Below, piece after piece: positions 1 through 12,724 of a stretch of 64,000 nucleotides of DNA. Every line of letters starts with the position of its first letter. Positions within the stretch are counted from its first letter, which is position 1. A model generated the notes under the pieces. The model was given only the letters and a program-made list of their open reading frames with translations, was not told the origin of the DNA and made no database searches. Source of the DNA: Canna indica (lineage: Eukaryota > Streptophyta > Magnoliopsida > Zingiberales > Cannaceae). The DNA lies in NCBI GenBank assembly GCA_034359265.1, contig CP136892.1, positions 81,894,001 through 81,958,000 of the forward strand. The letters run 5' to 3'. Made by a program: the position numbers and the translations under genes.

Positions 1-238
1 ACTTTGCTTGCTTGGAGAGTTGGAGTGATATTAAACATCTGAAGTAACAAAAGGTCAGGAAAGGAGATTATGACTACCCCACCTTTCATGAGTTGCTATC
101 CTCTTTTCATGACATATAATAAGAAAATTTATATGACTTGCATTATCCTTGTTTTGAACATTTTAACCACTTGATGATATTCTGACACGAAACACATTTA
201 TCATCTTCTCTCCCTAATGAGTCTGTGTTGAACTGCAG

Positions 239-3202
239 CATTGGGAGTTGAGATTCTACAGACAATTGGTTATGTATATGCAAGGCAGGCTGCTAAAGAG
301 CTCGGCAAGAAGGTCATGTATCTAGGTGTTCCATTTATCGCTGAATGGGTACGGAACAAGGGACATTTCTGGAAGTCACAAATCTCCGCAGCTAAAGGTT
401 TCAAGTTATTCCATTCTCATTGTCGTTCAACTTTGAAATACTGAAATTTCATACTAATAATTTGAACAATAAACAATGGAATAGGTGCATTCCAGTTACT
501 GCAAATTCAAGAAGACATATGCCGGCACCTCAATAAAGATAGTACCATATCAGAAAAGGATGTTGACTATCATATGCGGATGAATAAGGACTTGATGGTT
601 GATTCACTGTGGAAATTGAATGTTGTGGACATTGAAGTAACACTTTTACATGTATGCCAAATGGTATGTCACAAAAATTTTGTTAATTGGCCAAATATTG
701 GTAAGAAATTGTAGATATGTCAAAAGGAATATCATTTAAGCTCCTAAATTTCAGAAATTTAGCATTTAGTTGGACTTAAACATGTAAATCCATGGTCACT
801 ACTCTAGCATGAACATGCTTCCTGAATAGATGTTTTGCTTCATAATATAGCATAAACTTAATGGCATTTGGTTTTGAACTGCCATGAAATATGCATATAG
901 CAAATCAGTTGTCTTGTTTACGAACTATTCCTGAAATTTGGTGGCTTCAAATTATTTTCCTTTTGCTTCCTTCCAAGTTTTCTAGTGTTAGATCAATAAA
1001 ATTTGAATCTACAAGGAAACTTGTGCATTCTTATTATATACTTACAAAGGACTAGCCATGGGATCCTTTGCATTGGATGTATCAGTTGCAATCCTTCGAG
1101 TTTGCCTTTAACTGAACCATAGTGTATTTGTTTCCAAATTAATTATAATTATTCAACTTTGTCAATCAATATGTCACTGCTGAAGACTAGTTAATTGAGC
1201 ATTTGCTGAAATATTTTGTAGGTTTTGCAAGAAAACAATGTCAAGAAGGAGGAATTGAAGACCAGGGCAGTAGCTTTAAAAGCTCTTGGAAAAATTTTCC
1301 AGGTGCACAAACCCTCTAATTTCCACCATTCCACACATTTGTGATCTAAATTTATGGATCCTGACTACCCAGGATTGCCTAATATTGACAAAAACAAATG
1401 CCTCTGCTAACAAGCTTGGTTCTAGCCTTGATTGCTTATAATTTGTACTTTTGAACAAATACAAGAATTTGTTCCACATTCATTAATCGTTATAGGACTC
1501 AGTTTAATTATATTTATCTTCAAAGGCCCGAAGCTACACTTGAGATTGCTTCTTAGTCCAGATTCTAATGGCTTTTCTAGACAACAGTTTGCATATATAA
1601 ATAATGTAGATGATTATAACTAATGAGTACATTACCTGTATGTTTAATAAGATTATGCACATCAGACTCTAGAAAAAAAGTGTGAAGGACATGCTCTGCG
1701 GAGATTAACCTCTCTGATATTTGACTATTTGAGCTTTCACATTAGAAATGGCACTTATAGGTTGATATTCTATCACCAATTCATTACAATAACGGAAACG
1801 GCCTCTTTGTGCACATTAACCCTCCCAGAGCCCACAAAAGGAGGTTTACTTCGTGCACTTGGCCACCCTTTTACCAATTCATAACAATACTTGGTTTGTG
1901 GTGCTCAGGGTAGTCCCATGAAGAAGAAAAAGTATGCTTTACCTGCTCCTACGTTAAAAGAAAAAATAGCTCAAGAAGATGATGACACTGATTCCGACTC
2001 CAGTTCAGTTGACGATTCACCAAGGAGGCTTCCATATCGAACTCCATTTCTTACTCAGGTATGCCTGAAGTTTTAACTTAGTTCCAATATACCTGGTTTC
2101 TCTCCGTCTATTTTAACATCAATGTCTTGATCTATTAGAGGAAAAATGAAGCAAGAAGATAATTGTGTATGAGTTGTATGTCAACTCGTATCTTTGAAAG
2201 AGAAGGCTACCTAAAGGAATAGGCAAAATTTATTCTTTTGTATTCCTTCTTGCTAAACATAACAATAGATAGATATTGGACTAAACACAGGCCATGCAAC
2301 CATTGCATTTTTGTCAGCGTTAATCGTTGATTGTAATACCACAATCTTGTGTATAAGGTCACATAATTTGCTCATAAATCATGGAGCAATAACTCATACT
2401 GTGGTGCCTGTTGGCATATACAGATACAAAGAGTTATAATAGAAGTTTTACTTTTGGTTTCTCCAAAGATTGCCTTCATGTTGACTTGGGATTGGAATTT
2501 GACACCCATGCAAGTATTGACACAAGCACAAGTGAAAACATAACAAATTTCTTGACATGCATGTGAAGGCTCTTAATAATTATGTTTTTTGGAAGAGAAA
2601 CGAAGACTTGGTTCATCAGTCTAGGCATATCGAGTCAATAAATTGTACATAATATATTTGAATTATCTATATCTATGAAATGGATGTGTTTTGTGATCAA
2701 ATTTCATGGCAGAACCATATAGTACACTTCCTCAACCAAACCAAGAGAAGAACAGTTGCATTTGTTCCAGGGAAAATTTGGTCACAAGTGAATATACATG
2801 AATTCAACTTTTTTAAGGGGCCTTCATTTTCATGAATGCAGTGTTATAAACTTCACTTGTATGCACAGCCTTCCTAGTTGATACTAACTTGCATCCTAGA
2901 TAACGTATGTCAAAATACACATATGCGGGGTGAGAACCTAATCAATTCGTGTCACATCTACAGAATTGTATGCACAAGGCTAGATTTTTTTTTTCTGTCA
3001 CCAAAATTGTTAGCGTCTGTCACATTGTTTTGTGCCTTCAACATAACTAGATTGGCCAAAATTTCCTAAAACATAATGAGGAAGGCAGAGAATGCCTCGT
3101 AAGTTAGTTTTTTCTTGGTTTCAGGGCATTGGAAGGCTCTTCAGATGCCTTTGTAACCCAGCATACGACGTTGATGATGATCCTGAACCACCATGCAAAT
3201 GA
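239..3202 (+). CDS. DnaJ co-chaperone with C-terminal X-domain, 3' part only
   Basis: Five exons read in one frame: 239-397, 485-663, 1222-1302, 1909-2058 and 3125-3202, all with AG/GT borders and compatible phases, giving about 214 C-terminal residues. The peptide starts [20 protein letters not shown] and carries the helical segment with [10 protein letters not shown] and [20 protein letters not shown] typical of the plant DnaJ X-domain (ATJ10-like proteins). It then has a [10 protein letters not shown] stretch, an acidic [10 protein letters not shown] tract and the tail [19 protein letters not shown]. Family knowledge: these proteins have an N-terminal J-domain that stimulates Hsp70 ATPase; that part would lie upstream of base 1 and is not visible. 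Bases 1-238 are read as intron because all three frames have stops. TGA at 3200-3202. Confidence 0.88.
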
Positions 3203-4458
3203 TGCCAAGATTGAATTCGGTAATGAAAATGTTGATCCAAATTGTGCTTGCTTGAATGTGGAAGAGTTCTATCTATAAATGTAATTCCACTTCAACATCG
3301 TGTATATTCGTTCGAGCAGGTCTTGCACAGTATATTGCCTGTTCATTTTGTCAATTCAGTCAAATTTGGTATCCATTTAATCCAAGTACAGGGCAATTAG
3401 TCCAATATCTTGGTCTGTCATGCTTTCATTTGAAGTGGGGATTTATATAACAATACAGTATATTTCCCCTGAACAGATGCTCTGGAAAATATTAGTTTAT
3501 TCTTTTTGTTTGATTGACTTAAAACCATTGTATATAGACATGTGCAAACGCAGTAAGAGTTAATTTCATAGGTAACCCAAGATAATAAATGAATAATTTA
3601 AAAAAATCAGAATGAAAATTTTAGAACAATGCAATATAAGGATAATTTCTTGGTTAGCTAATCATTCACAGTGGGAATGATTCGATGTTGTGAAAAATAA
3701 CATCAAAGTTTTTATCTATCTCCTATTTTCATTGAATGGGAATGATTAGATTTTGTTGTGAAAAATAACATCAATCATAGTTTTTGCCTTATGTATTCCA
3801 TCCCAATAAAATATCATGATGAGATCTTGATTCTTAGTAAAGATCCTTAGTTCCCAATAAAATACTTACTCATTTACTGTCGACAAGATGCAATATATGC
3901 AGGCATACAACCAGCTAGAATGACCAATAACCTCTTTCTAAAGTCTGAGGACCTGATTCATGACATCTTAGTGGCTTAGTGCTCACTGGAAATCCTTTAA
4001 AAAGATTTAAACAAACGCAAGTTGCTTAGTGCGCTTTAAATTTAACTGAATGGACAACAAGCAAACAGCAGGTCAAATATTAATAGGTAGGAAAACCAAA
4101 GATCATAAGTATGAAACCCAGATTATAAATACCTATAAAGTCAAGCAATTGATCGTGATATAGATGGCCTCCTGTTTCTGTTGTGAAGGATTGAGCCTCT
4201 CATTTTGCTCAAAACCATAAATAATATTTACAAACTCAAAAGAAGCCAGCCGGTTCAGGAAGAATGTAGTTGAACAAGATATTGCCTTCCTCTCTGAACA
4301 CATGAAAAAAGAAAGCCAATTTGACGGCCTCTGCCGGACTTAAAGACAGGGAATGCTTCAGTCTGTCATAGCATAACCCAAGACAAAAACTGGTACCATA
4401 GTGGGAATACTCCATTACCAGCAAAGCATCAATGTTATGCTGGAGTCAAGGCACCCCT
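3203..4458. other. Convergent 3' intergenic region
   Basis: This stretch separates the 3' ends of the DnaJ gene (+) and the proteasome chaperone gene (-). It should contain both 3' UTRs. I see AT-rich sequence and a short local repeat of the string GGGAATGATT near 3673 and 3738, but no further gene or element with recognisable ends. Confidence 0.6.
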
Positions 4459-5351
4459 TCAGGCCTGTCTTGTATAACCCAAACTTCTCAACTTCTCTAT
4501 CAGTTTTCTCTCGGCAGTCGCCTGAAACCAGACTCCCAAGACATAATATCAGAAATGTTGCTAAGACATCATGTTCAGCATTTAGAAAAGTATGCATTCA
4601 CAAGAAAAGGTTCATCCGACAACGTTACCTCAAGCATGGGGCTGTCTTTTGGTATATTGCACGCCACAATTATATTGAGGCCAGTCTTCAATACTGAAAG
4701 AAGACAGTGATTAAAGCCTATTAGTTGAAGCAAGAACCAACATAACAGTATCATAGGGCAGGGCAGTAGTGATACCTAATCGACGAGCAATGCCAGATCC
4801 AGTGTTGTCAGAAGTGCCTCCTAGAATTGAAGTAACAGCTACAGTATTATTCTACATAAAAGATAATGGAACACAATTAAGAATTATAAGGGGAAAGCAA
4901 CTGCCAAGCAACAGGACAAGGATTTAGATCTAAATACCGGTCTAGTAATTGCAGCGGCATACAAATGGCCGAACTTAGCAGTCTTACATCCAATCCATAC
5001 ATATATCTGCATCAATTACAATTAGAGATATATTCATGCAAAGAAAATAAAATGGAGATGTCTAACAATATAACCAAACAGAAAGATGAAATTTGTTGGC
5101 CACAAGGGCAAAGTGCAACAGTCAATATACAGGAAGGATTACACTATCATGAAAATGCTACTAACCTGCTTTGCAAGCCTTATTATCTGAAAATGAAATG
5201 TCACATCATGAAGATCTTCTGTAAAACAAGTTATTTGAACATCACTGTTCACTGTTTCCTGCTCCAGTATGCTGTTATTCCCATTGCAATCAGAAGAATC
5301 CTTAGTAACTTTTAGCTGTGAAAAGTTTCTGTCCAATTCTTCACTAGCCAT
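4459..5351 (-). CDS. Proteasome assembly chaperone 4 (PSMG4/PAC4-like)
   Basis: Five exons on the minus strand: 5166-5351, 4938-5006, 4776-4851, 4629-4693 and 4459-4521, total 152 codons before TGA. All borders are GT-AG and phases match. The core reads VTFHFQIIRLAKQ, IYVWIGCKTAKFGHLYAAA, AVTSILGGTSDNTGSGIARR, VLKTGLNIIVACNIP and ends in KLIEKLRSLGY, which matches the small beta-sandwich PAC4 family. Family knowledge: PAC3-PAC4 helps build the 20S proteasome alpha ring in the cytosol. ATG at 5349-5351 is chosen because it opens the exon that encodes the conserved beta strands and an acidic N-terminal tail. Length fits plant homologues. Confidence 0.87.
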
Positions 5352-6190
5352 AGTGATTCACTATAAGATAAAAAAGCAAGAAATAAATTTGGTAAGAACT
5401 AAGAGAAACCAGTAGATCTGGAACCTGTTCTGATTCAAAATAAATAACTCTTGAAAAGTACTATGAGGGATTCCTTACTTGTACCATTAGCACAAAATAA
5501 AAGACAAATATTCATAATCAATGGGTGTCAGTGAAAAGAAATACCAAGTATTTTTCATATGTTGTGAAAGAAGCAAGCATGAGAAGTTGTCACTACCAAG
5601 ATCCTACTTAGGAATGGCGAAAGGTTCATGGGATCAGCATCACAAGTTGAATAAATTTTGAAAGATTCACAGATCCACAAACACAATGTGAATTTCAAAT
5701 TTTCAACATAGAAATAAAACTAATTTTCCTCCTTGATTGACAAGATAATAAAAGAAGCAACAAACCACTAATATGATGCGGCATAATCAGAACTCGCATG
5801 AACTTGTAGTACGCGAGCAAAAGAAAGGTTCATACTTTCGATGAAAAGTGGCATCTGTTTGGTGATAAGAGTTCCTAATATTTGCTTCATAATAAAAGCA
5901 TCAAGCTGGAGAGCAAGACACTAACAAGTAATCTTCCCATTCATGGTATTCACAAATAATCACCAGTTTTTTGATAAAATTAAAACTAAAGCACACTTAA
6001 ATAATTCATGCTTTGATGGCAGGGTCTCCCCCAGCAGCGATGTCGGCCGGAAAGCTGAGAATTAGGGCTGCAACCTGATTGCTAGAGAGAGAGAGAGAGA
6101 ACCTGCACCGTCTGATCTAATCGCCTTCTTGATCGCAGCCAAGGGAGCTCCGCAGGTGAGAAGGGGGCAAGCGGCCAAGCGCGTATATGT
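5352..6190 (-). promoter_or_regulatory. Probable spliced 5' leader and promoter of the PAC4-like gene
   Basis: Upstream of the ATG a good acceptor (CTTATAG before TGAATCACT) lies near 5362. A plausible donor follows GACGGTGCAG near 6103, with a GA-repeat just inside the intron. A noncoding first exon of roughly 6103-6190 is therefore inferred. It abuts the transposon that starts at 6191, so the element may lie in or next to the promoter. Not proven without transcripts. Confidence 0.4.
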
Positions 6191-7830
6191 AGGGGTGAGC
6201 ATGGACCGGTTAACTGGTCCATTAGCAATTTTAAAAACCGGTCCATTAACTTCGGTTTTTCAAAAATATTAACCGTAAACCGGTCCATTAAGTTCGGTTA
6301 ACCGTCATTTCGGTTTCGGTTTTTTCGGTTCGGTTAACCAATAATTACCGGTTAACCAATAAAAATTTTTAACATACCAATTTCTAATGGAAATGCATAA
6401 AATTGTTCACATTCATTTTACCCTCTTAACAGTTAACACATGGAGCTACTTAACATTCAAATTTGGAGCTACTTAACACATGAAAAAAATAAATAAAAAC
6501 TAGATCCAGAGACCAGAATAATCAAACTACTACAACAAACATAAATTACTTCACACTACTACACACAACACACAAATGTAATCATACTACACACAACACA
6601 GAATAATCAAACTACTACAAACACACATAAATTACTTCAAATTACTACAACAAACATAAATTACTTCAAATTAAACTACTACACACAAAGGTAACTAAAA
6701 AGAATGCAATGCTAAGAGATGTAATGCTAAAAAGGTAACTAAAAAGAATTTTCTTTACCTCATGAGTTGGTTTATTCTTAGGGAAAGGATATAAAATCCA
6801 TCACTTAGTATCTTTGCATGATGCTGGCTGAAATCATTTCATGGACAAATAGAAATTGCCTTATGTGGTCATGGCTCATTTCATCTACTGTTAATTTGCT
6901 TAAGTAGTTAAGTGCAACTGAAGGGTGTATGAATTGACAAACTAGACCAGAGGATGCATAATTCTATTCAACCAGAAAATGGTTCTGTCAATCATTCTAT
7001 ACTAGCTAACAAAGAAGGTTATCATACTGAAATGAATTATCTAAAATCTACTAGGTAAAATCATTCTATATGTAGATCTCTCAGAAGGTAAAATCATTCT
7101 ATATGTCAATCATTCTATACTAGGTAAAATCTACTGTTAACATTGAAGGTCAATCATTCTATACAAACTGAGGTTAACATTGAAGCTAACATTTAATTAT
7201 CTACTGAAATGAACTATTTAAAAAAATGAATAAATTTACACTAATGTTATCATACTTCTTTACACTATGTCTAGGCCAGTTTTCACAACAGGTTCCGAAT
7301 CAACATTGAAGGTGGAAATAGTTGTTCTTGACGGAGACTTTGACAAATCTTCAATGTCGGACAGTGACTAGGAGCAAGGATTGCTGATGGTCACTTCAAT
7401 GGAATCAGAATAGGAGTAGCTAAGACTGACCGGAAGATGAGAAGATGGGAAGGAGAGGCGGACAGTGATACATACCCAACGTCGGAGAGGCGAAGAGAGA
7501 ATAGCAGAGCGCCGACTCGCCGGTTGAAGATGGGAAGAGGCGGAGAGAGAACAGTGCGCCGACTCACCGGTTGAAGATGAGGAGAGGCGGAGAGAAAAGA
7601 TCAATGCGTCGTGTAGTGCTCCGACTCGCCGGCGCCGACCGGTGAGGGGGACTCGGGACGGTGAAGACCGGCGATTGGAGTGGCAGTCGTGCGGCGGCGT
7701 GCGGGAGAACAAGACTTGCGAGTTGGGGGCGTCGGGCTTGACGGCTGGATACAAGAAATGTATAAAACTAGGGTTCCTAAGTTTTTAACTTATCATACTT
7801 ATTTTTTTATTTATTTTTCATATATAAAGT

Positions 7831-7876
<46 letters not shown>

Positions 7877-8067
7877 ATATGTTCACCGGTCGGTTAACCG
7901 GAACCGGTGGACTTTTTAAATCCTGACCCGAATCCGAACTCGAAAACCAAATTTTTTAAAAATGCAACCCGAAACCGCACAAATCGGTTCGGTTAACCGC
8001 AAAAATCGATTCGATTTCGGATCGATTTTTCGATTAACCGAAAAATTAGTTTTTTTTTCTCACCCAT
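6191..8067. mobile_element. DNA transposon, non-autonomous, GGGTGAG-tipped family, copy 1
   Basis: The tips are AGGGGTGAGC on the left and ATGGGTGAGA (reverse complement) on the right. They are flanked by a perfect 10-bp direct repeat, GCGTATATGT, at 6181-6190 and 8068-8077. Inside both ends are many ACCGGTTAACC-type palindromes in an AT-rich body with a (TA)n tract. A GC-rich insert at about 7380-7750 holds a partly tandem block (GACTCGCCGGTTGAAGATG repeats) that looks captured. No transposase is seen. TSD length suits a Mutator-like element better than hAT (8 bp), but tip sequence is hAT-like, so the superfamily is open. A related copy lies at 62406-62967. Confidence 0.75.
7836..7870. repeat. 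(AT)n microsatellite
   Basis: Uninterrupted AT dinucleotide tract inside the first transposon copy, close to its right end. Confidence 0.9.
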
Positions 8068-8159
8068 GCGTATATGTGAATGGAATTAGTCAACTTATTT
8101 ACAAAACTGCCACCGCTTTCAAAGTTTCAATCTTTCGCGGAAAATAACCAAATATTATA

Positions 8160-8753
8160 GGATAAATTACACGAACTCCCCTCGACTATAGTCAATGTGC
8201 GCAAAGACTATATAAACTACCAAGTGTGCGCATAACCCTCCGCGACTATATTTTTTGTTCAAATAACCTTCGTTCGTTAGCATGTCCGTTAGTAACTTAA
8301 CGGTAAAACTTTCACGTGCGCAGAATCTCCCTCTCCAGTACCACGTGACAGCAATCTTCACCATCCATCTCATCTAATAGTTATTACTTCTTCTTTTACC
8401 TATCTCATTGTCTTAGACTCCGCCGCCGCCGCCACCTCCTCAAGAAGAAGAGGAGGACGTGGTGGTGGTGGTGGTGGTGGCGGCGACGACGATGTCTAGA
8501 GCAAGAGGATGAGTAGAAAAAGAAATAATGATCGTCGGATGAGATTGATGTGGAGATTGCTACCACGCGGCACTGGGGAGGAGGGGTTCTATGCACGTGA
8601 AAGTTTCACCGTTAAGTTACTAACGGATATGCTAATATATGAGGGTTATTTAAATAAAAAATGTAGTCGCGGGGGGTTCTATGCACACTTGGTAGTTTAG
8701 ATAATCTTTGCTCACATTGGCTATAGTCGATGGAGATTTTGTGTAATTTATCC
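8160..8753. mobile_element. Mutator-like element (TIR-MULE), non-autonomous
   Basis: Long terminal inverted repeats begin GGATAAATTACAC on each end and run for roughly 230 bp (about 8160-8395 against 8515-8753), with about four in five bases matching by eye. A perfect 9-bp target-site duplication AATATTATA lies at 8151-8159 and 8754-8762, the hallmark TSD length of Mutator transposons. The 120-bp core holds GCC/GGT triplet runs and a CCTCAAGAAGAAGAGG-type palindrome. There is no transposase. Short reading frames across it are products of the inverted repeat and not genes. Confidence 0.88.
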
Positions 8754-9824
8754 AATATTATATTATAATACATCTCAGATTATGTTCAAGTAATTTAAAA
8801 TTTTCTAACAAATCTGTCTGTGAAAATATTATTTTTATAACTTATTTATCCAACCGTGAATTTGGTGTTAAATTCAATTTTAACTTTATTTAATTTTGAT
8901 TTCACCAACATTTTTGTTTAAATGCAGCAACAATACACCAACTTAAAAAATATTATCAAATTTTAATGTCAAAAATAGTTGACATTAATAATAATTTATT
9001 ATTTGAAATTAATAAATAATTTTATTATGTTGCTTTTATTTTATTTAAATTTTTGATTTATAATTTTATGTAATAATTAATAATCAATTCTTAATATGAG
9101 TGTAGGGTTGTCCACGGGTTGGGACGGATCGAGTTTAGAGAAAAAATTGATTCAACCTGATTAAAAATAATCAGGTTGGGCTGAATTGAGTTTAGGACTT
9201 TTCATCTCTCAAACCTGACCTAATCCAACCCAAATTAGATCGAGTATGTTTGGTTCGGGTACTTAGGTACATGTTTACAAACAATATTTGAAAAAATATT
9301 GAATTAAAATAAAACTCCATATATCAATTTTCATACATGTCCAAAGTCCAATCTAAATAGTTATAATATTCAACAATATATGGAGTGTTGTCGACTGCCA
9401 ACTGCCAGACTATGTGAGAGTGAGGCAAGGCCGCAAGGGGGGAAGGGGAAGGGAATTGCGTACTGGAGATTCACAGTGAATAGCCCCTATCGCCATGCCG
9501 AAGATTCACAAGGAATAGACCGCTAGGGGAAGGCCAAAAGGTGGAGGGCCAAGCGCTGACTGCTGCACAATATGGGCCAAACTGGTTGGGTTGGATTCTC
9601 GAGTTCATTAGGTATACTCAGCCCAATGAACAACCCTAACAATGGGAATGAACGAGTAGCACTGGGAATACGTTTGGGTAAATTGGAAATGAGTTTGGGT
9701 GAAAAAAAAAACATTTGGCTACAAAAGTTTGAGTTTAATATTAGTAAAATTACACATGACAACAAAAGGTTTGCCTGGGGTTAAAGCCTTTTTTGTGGCA
9801 ATCTGGACTGCTGCGAATAGGGAT

Positions 9825-9895
9825 GTCAATGGGCGGGGCGGGGCGGGTTGGGGGGGGGGGGGGTTTGACTACTCGCTACCCGCCCCGCAAAATAA
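9825..9895. repeat. GC-rich palindrome with G14 run
   Basis: GGGCGGGGCGGGGCGGGTT is followed by a 14-base G homopolymer and then by TACCCGCCCCGC, the complement of the first block. The patch could fold as a hairpin or a G-quadruplex. The preceding GGGATGTCAATGGG resembles starts of degenerate plant DNA transposons, but I could not find a matching far end. Confidence 0.6.
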
Positions 9896-10235
9896 ACGAG
9901 TACCTGCTATTTGTTTATTTCTCGCGGGTATCAAAAATAGGTACTCATTTAATTACCCGCGGAGGGACGAATACCGACGAGTATTGGTGGGTACCCATGA
10001 CATTTTTAAAAAATATAAATTATAATATTTTAATAATACTTTAACTCTTCAAGTATTTTAATAACAACTTCATTCTTGCGGGTAACGGATACCCATGGGT
10101 ACGAATACTATAATATATGTACCTGCCCCATATAATAAACGGATAATATTACCATCGCTGGCAACGAAGTCTCATTTTGAATTAACCTTAGGAAAAGTTG
10201 AGTTAGGATTTAAGAAACTAAGTCAAGTTGATGTA

Positions 10236-10236
<1 letters not shown>

Positions 10237-10281
<45 letters not shown>
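10237..10281. repeat. (TA)n microsatellite
   Basis: Pure TA tract of about 45 bases. Confidence 0.9.
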
Positions 10282-10284
<3 letters not shown>

Positions 10285-10618
10285 TGATATAGATAAACGA
10301 AAAAATGAGACAGGGATAAAATTTTGTTCAATATGAGGGGATTTTAAAGGAAATTATTGCTTTTTTGTTTGACTAATTAAAAAGAAGATAGAATAACAAA
10401 CATTGATTATATCCAAAAGTGATAATTTTGAAGAGAATAACAGTTATTCATTATTTTTTTAATAATTAAATATTTTTATCTAGTGTTATTATTGACTTAA
10501 ATACAAAATATTTGTATTCCCTCTCTTTTCTCTTTCTAAATTAAATAAGATGAAATGATATTTTTTTCCTCATTTTTAAAATCAAATACAAAATATTTTC
10601 TTCCTCCTAGCCACTTTT

Positions 10619-10646
10619 CCTATATATATATATATATATATATACA
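10619..10646. repeat. (TA)n microsatellite
   Basis: TA tract ending in a short CACAC run. Confidence 0.85.
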
Positions 10647-12724
10647 CACGCCAAAGAGTGCAAAGAATTAAGTAGAGAGAATAACTTGTTTGAACTAATT
10701 ATTAAGCATTAACCCTTCTTCTATAAAAACTAAAATGAGTCAAGATGGAGTAAACTTTAATACTGCCACCATTAGTTACTGAGGTCACTTTGGTCTTCGA
10801 GTCATTTATCTTGGCTGCTTTAAGACTAAGTTAGGGTTTTTTTCTCCGTACTACAACACCATGTACATTGCTGGAATGTTCTAAGCTGCTTTGTTATCCT
10901 TTTTATTGTTATTTTATTCGAAATTATCACACCAATTGATAGCTTCCCTTATTTGGAAGTGGCTTCTTGCATTCTACAAGGCTACAAGCAGACATCAAAA
11001 CCTGTATGCGTTTCATTTCCACCAATTTGTTATTTTACAAGGTCAATAGTGACAGCTGTTGAACATTATAAAATTACTTGACATATTGTTCCCTTCCCTA
11101 GCTAGTAGTTGATAAAATCATTTGTTTTATTGTAGTTTTGTGGGGGGAAAGTTCCACATTATACTATTTGTTTTGTTTTTGTTGTTTTCGAAATACTACA
11201 TTCACCATATTGTCTTCTTCATCTAATCCCATGGATTTGGACCCAATTTGACATCATAGCCTTTCCTTTTGAGGTATGTTTTTTTTGCAGAAATTATTAT
11301 CTTTTTCTCAGGATATGTAAATACAGAAAACGTCATGCAACCTAGAGATAATGGAGAAAAAACAACAACAAAAATGAATACCCCTCCAAAAAATATAATA
11401 AGTTATATTATAATTATTCTAATTAATAACAACATAATTAAAATATATACTAACATAAAAAAATTTATTTATTTTATTTTCATAAAAATAATCGATTCCA
11501 TATAAAATAATATTTAAAAAATAAAAACAATGATTATTTATTTAAAATATATAATTATTAAAATTAATTTAATAATTATATTTTATATAATATTATAGAT
11601 ATTTAAGGATAATATTAGAAAATATCGAATAATATTTCTCATATTTTTTTTTATTTTTTATGATCCACTTATTATTATTATTTTTTTGTCAATAATTTAC
11701 AATGGCCAAATGAGGCATAAAAAATAATATTTTATTTCTCATTTATTTTATTCAATTAAATAGTATCTTGGCAGATGGGATATCCACTAAATATCAGTTC
11801 AACCTGAAAGAAAAATATGATGTCAAGGCGAAAACCATAGTTAATTTCTTTTGCATGACTTCAGAAACTTCGTTCATACCCGAATGCCTACAGCCCAAAG
11901 TAATTTTGCCGTGCAAACCGGAGCAGGGGTCAACGAAGCGAGGTGCTCAAAGATGTGCTTGACCGCGCCGTGTCACCGAATCCTCTGGGGGGAGGTGACA
12001 AGGAATGGTCTAAAAATGCACATTTCTTTACCTCCAAACAACACCACCTCTTGAGGCTGGCAAGATATTTCATCATGATCACCGTATCTCAAACGTCAAT
12101 CTTAAGAAAATTATAATCAAAGTAACCTCATTTTATAAGCTTAAATTAACCTTCTTGATGTCACGTCGTCCATCACTCTCTTCCAATGGTTAACTAATCA
12201 CATCCGTCACCACTGACCGCTCCCTGTAATCCAGAATTCCAGATGGTTCGGACAGAGAAGTCAAAACCATGTAATAAACATTTTAAAGTAGGAAATTAAT
12301 AGCATTAGCAAACAACGAAAGATATGCTACTGCATTCTGAATAATAGGCTTTTACTAGATTAACACATACAGTAAGCTACGACGTCACTGTCAACACCAC
12401 ATGCGTACACCCAAGAAAACGAGTATCTAGATGAATCGAGAGGGATGGATGAGTAATTAGTCAGTCTTCTTTGGAGTTTGGAGAGAGAAAATAGAAGTAC
12501 GTCAAATAGATACATTTATTATGTAATTAACACCATCTAGAAGCCCATGACTTTGCATCTACCACGCCATCCACGCACATAAAGTAAATGAAAAAGTTGG
12601 CTAGAGAAAAGGAAAGCAATTAACTCGGATTAAAAGCATACCTGCTGAAGATACAGTGCATGCATCTTTTCTTTCTCTACATCAGTTACACCATACTCAT
12701 CTCTCTCCTACCAATCTCTTCATC

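Larger units (their letters stand above)
8763..12724. other. AT-rich intergenic region
   Basis: No gene is supported. Contents: degenerate repeat-like text beginning GGGTTGTCCACGGGTTGGG near 9110; a GC-rich palindromic patch with a 14-base G run (9850-9863); two TA microsatellites; very AT-rich DNA at 10300-11760; and at 12000-12724 the presumed promoter and 5' leader of the next gene. Confidence 0.6.
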
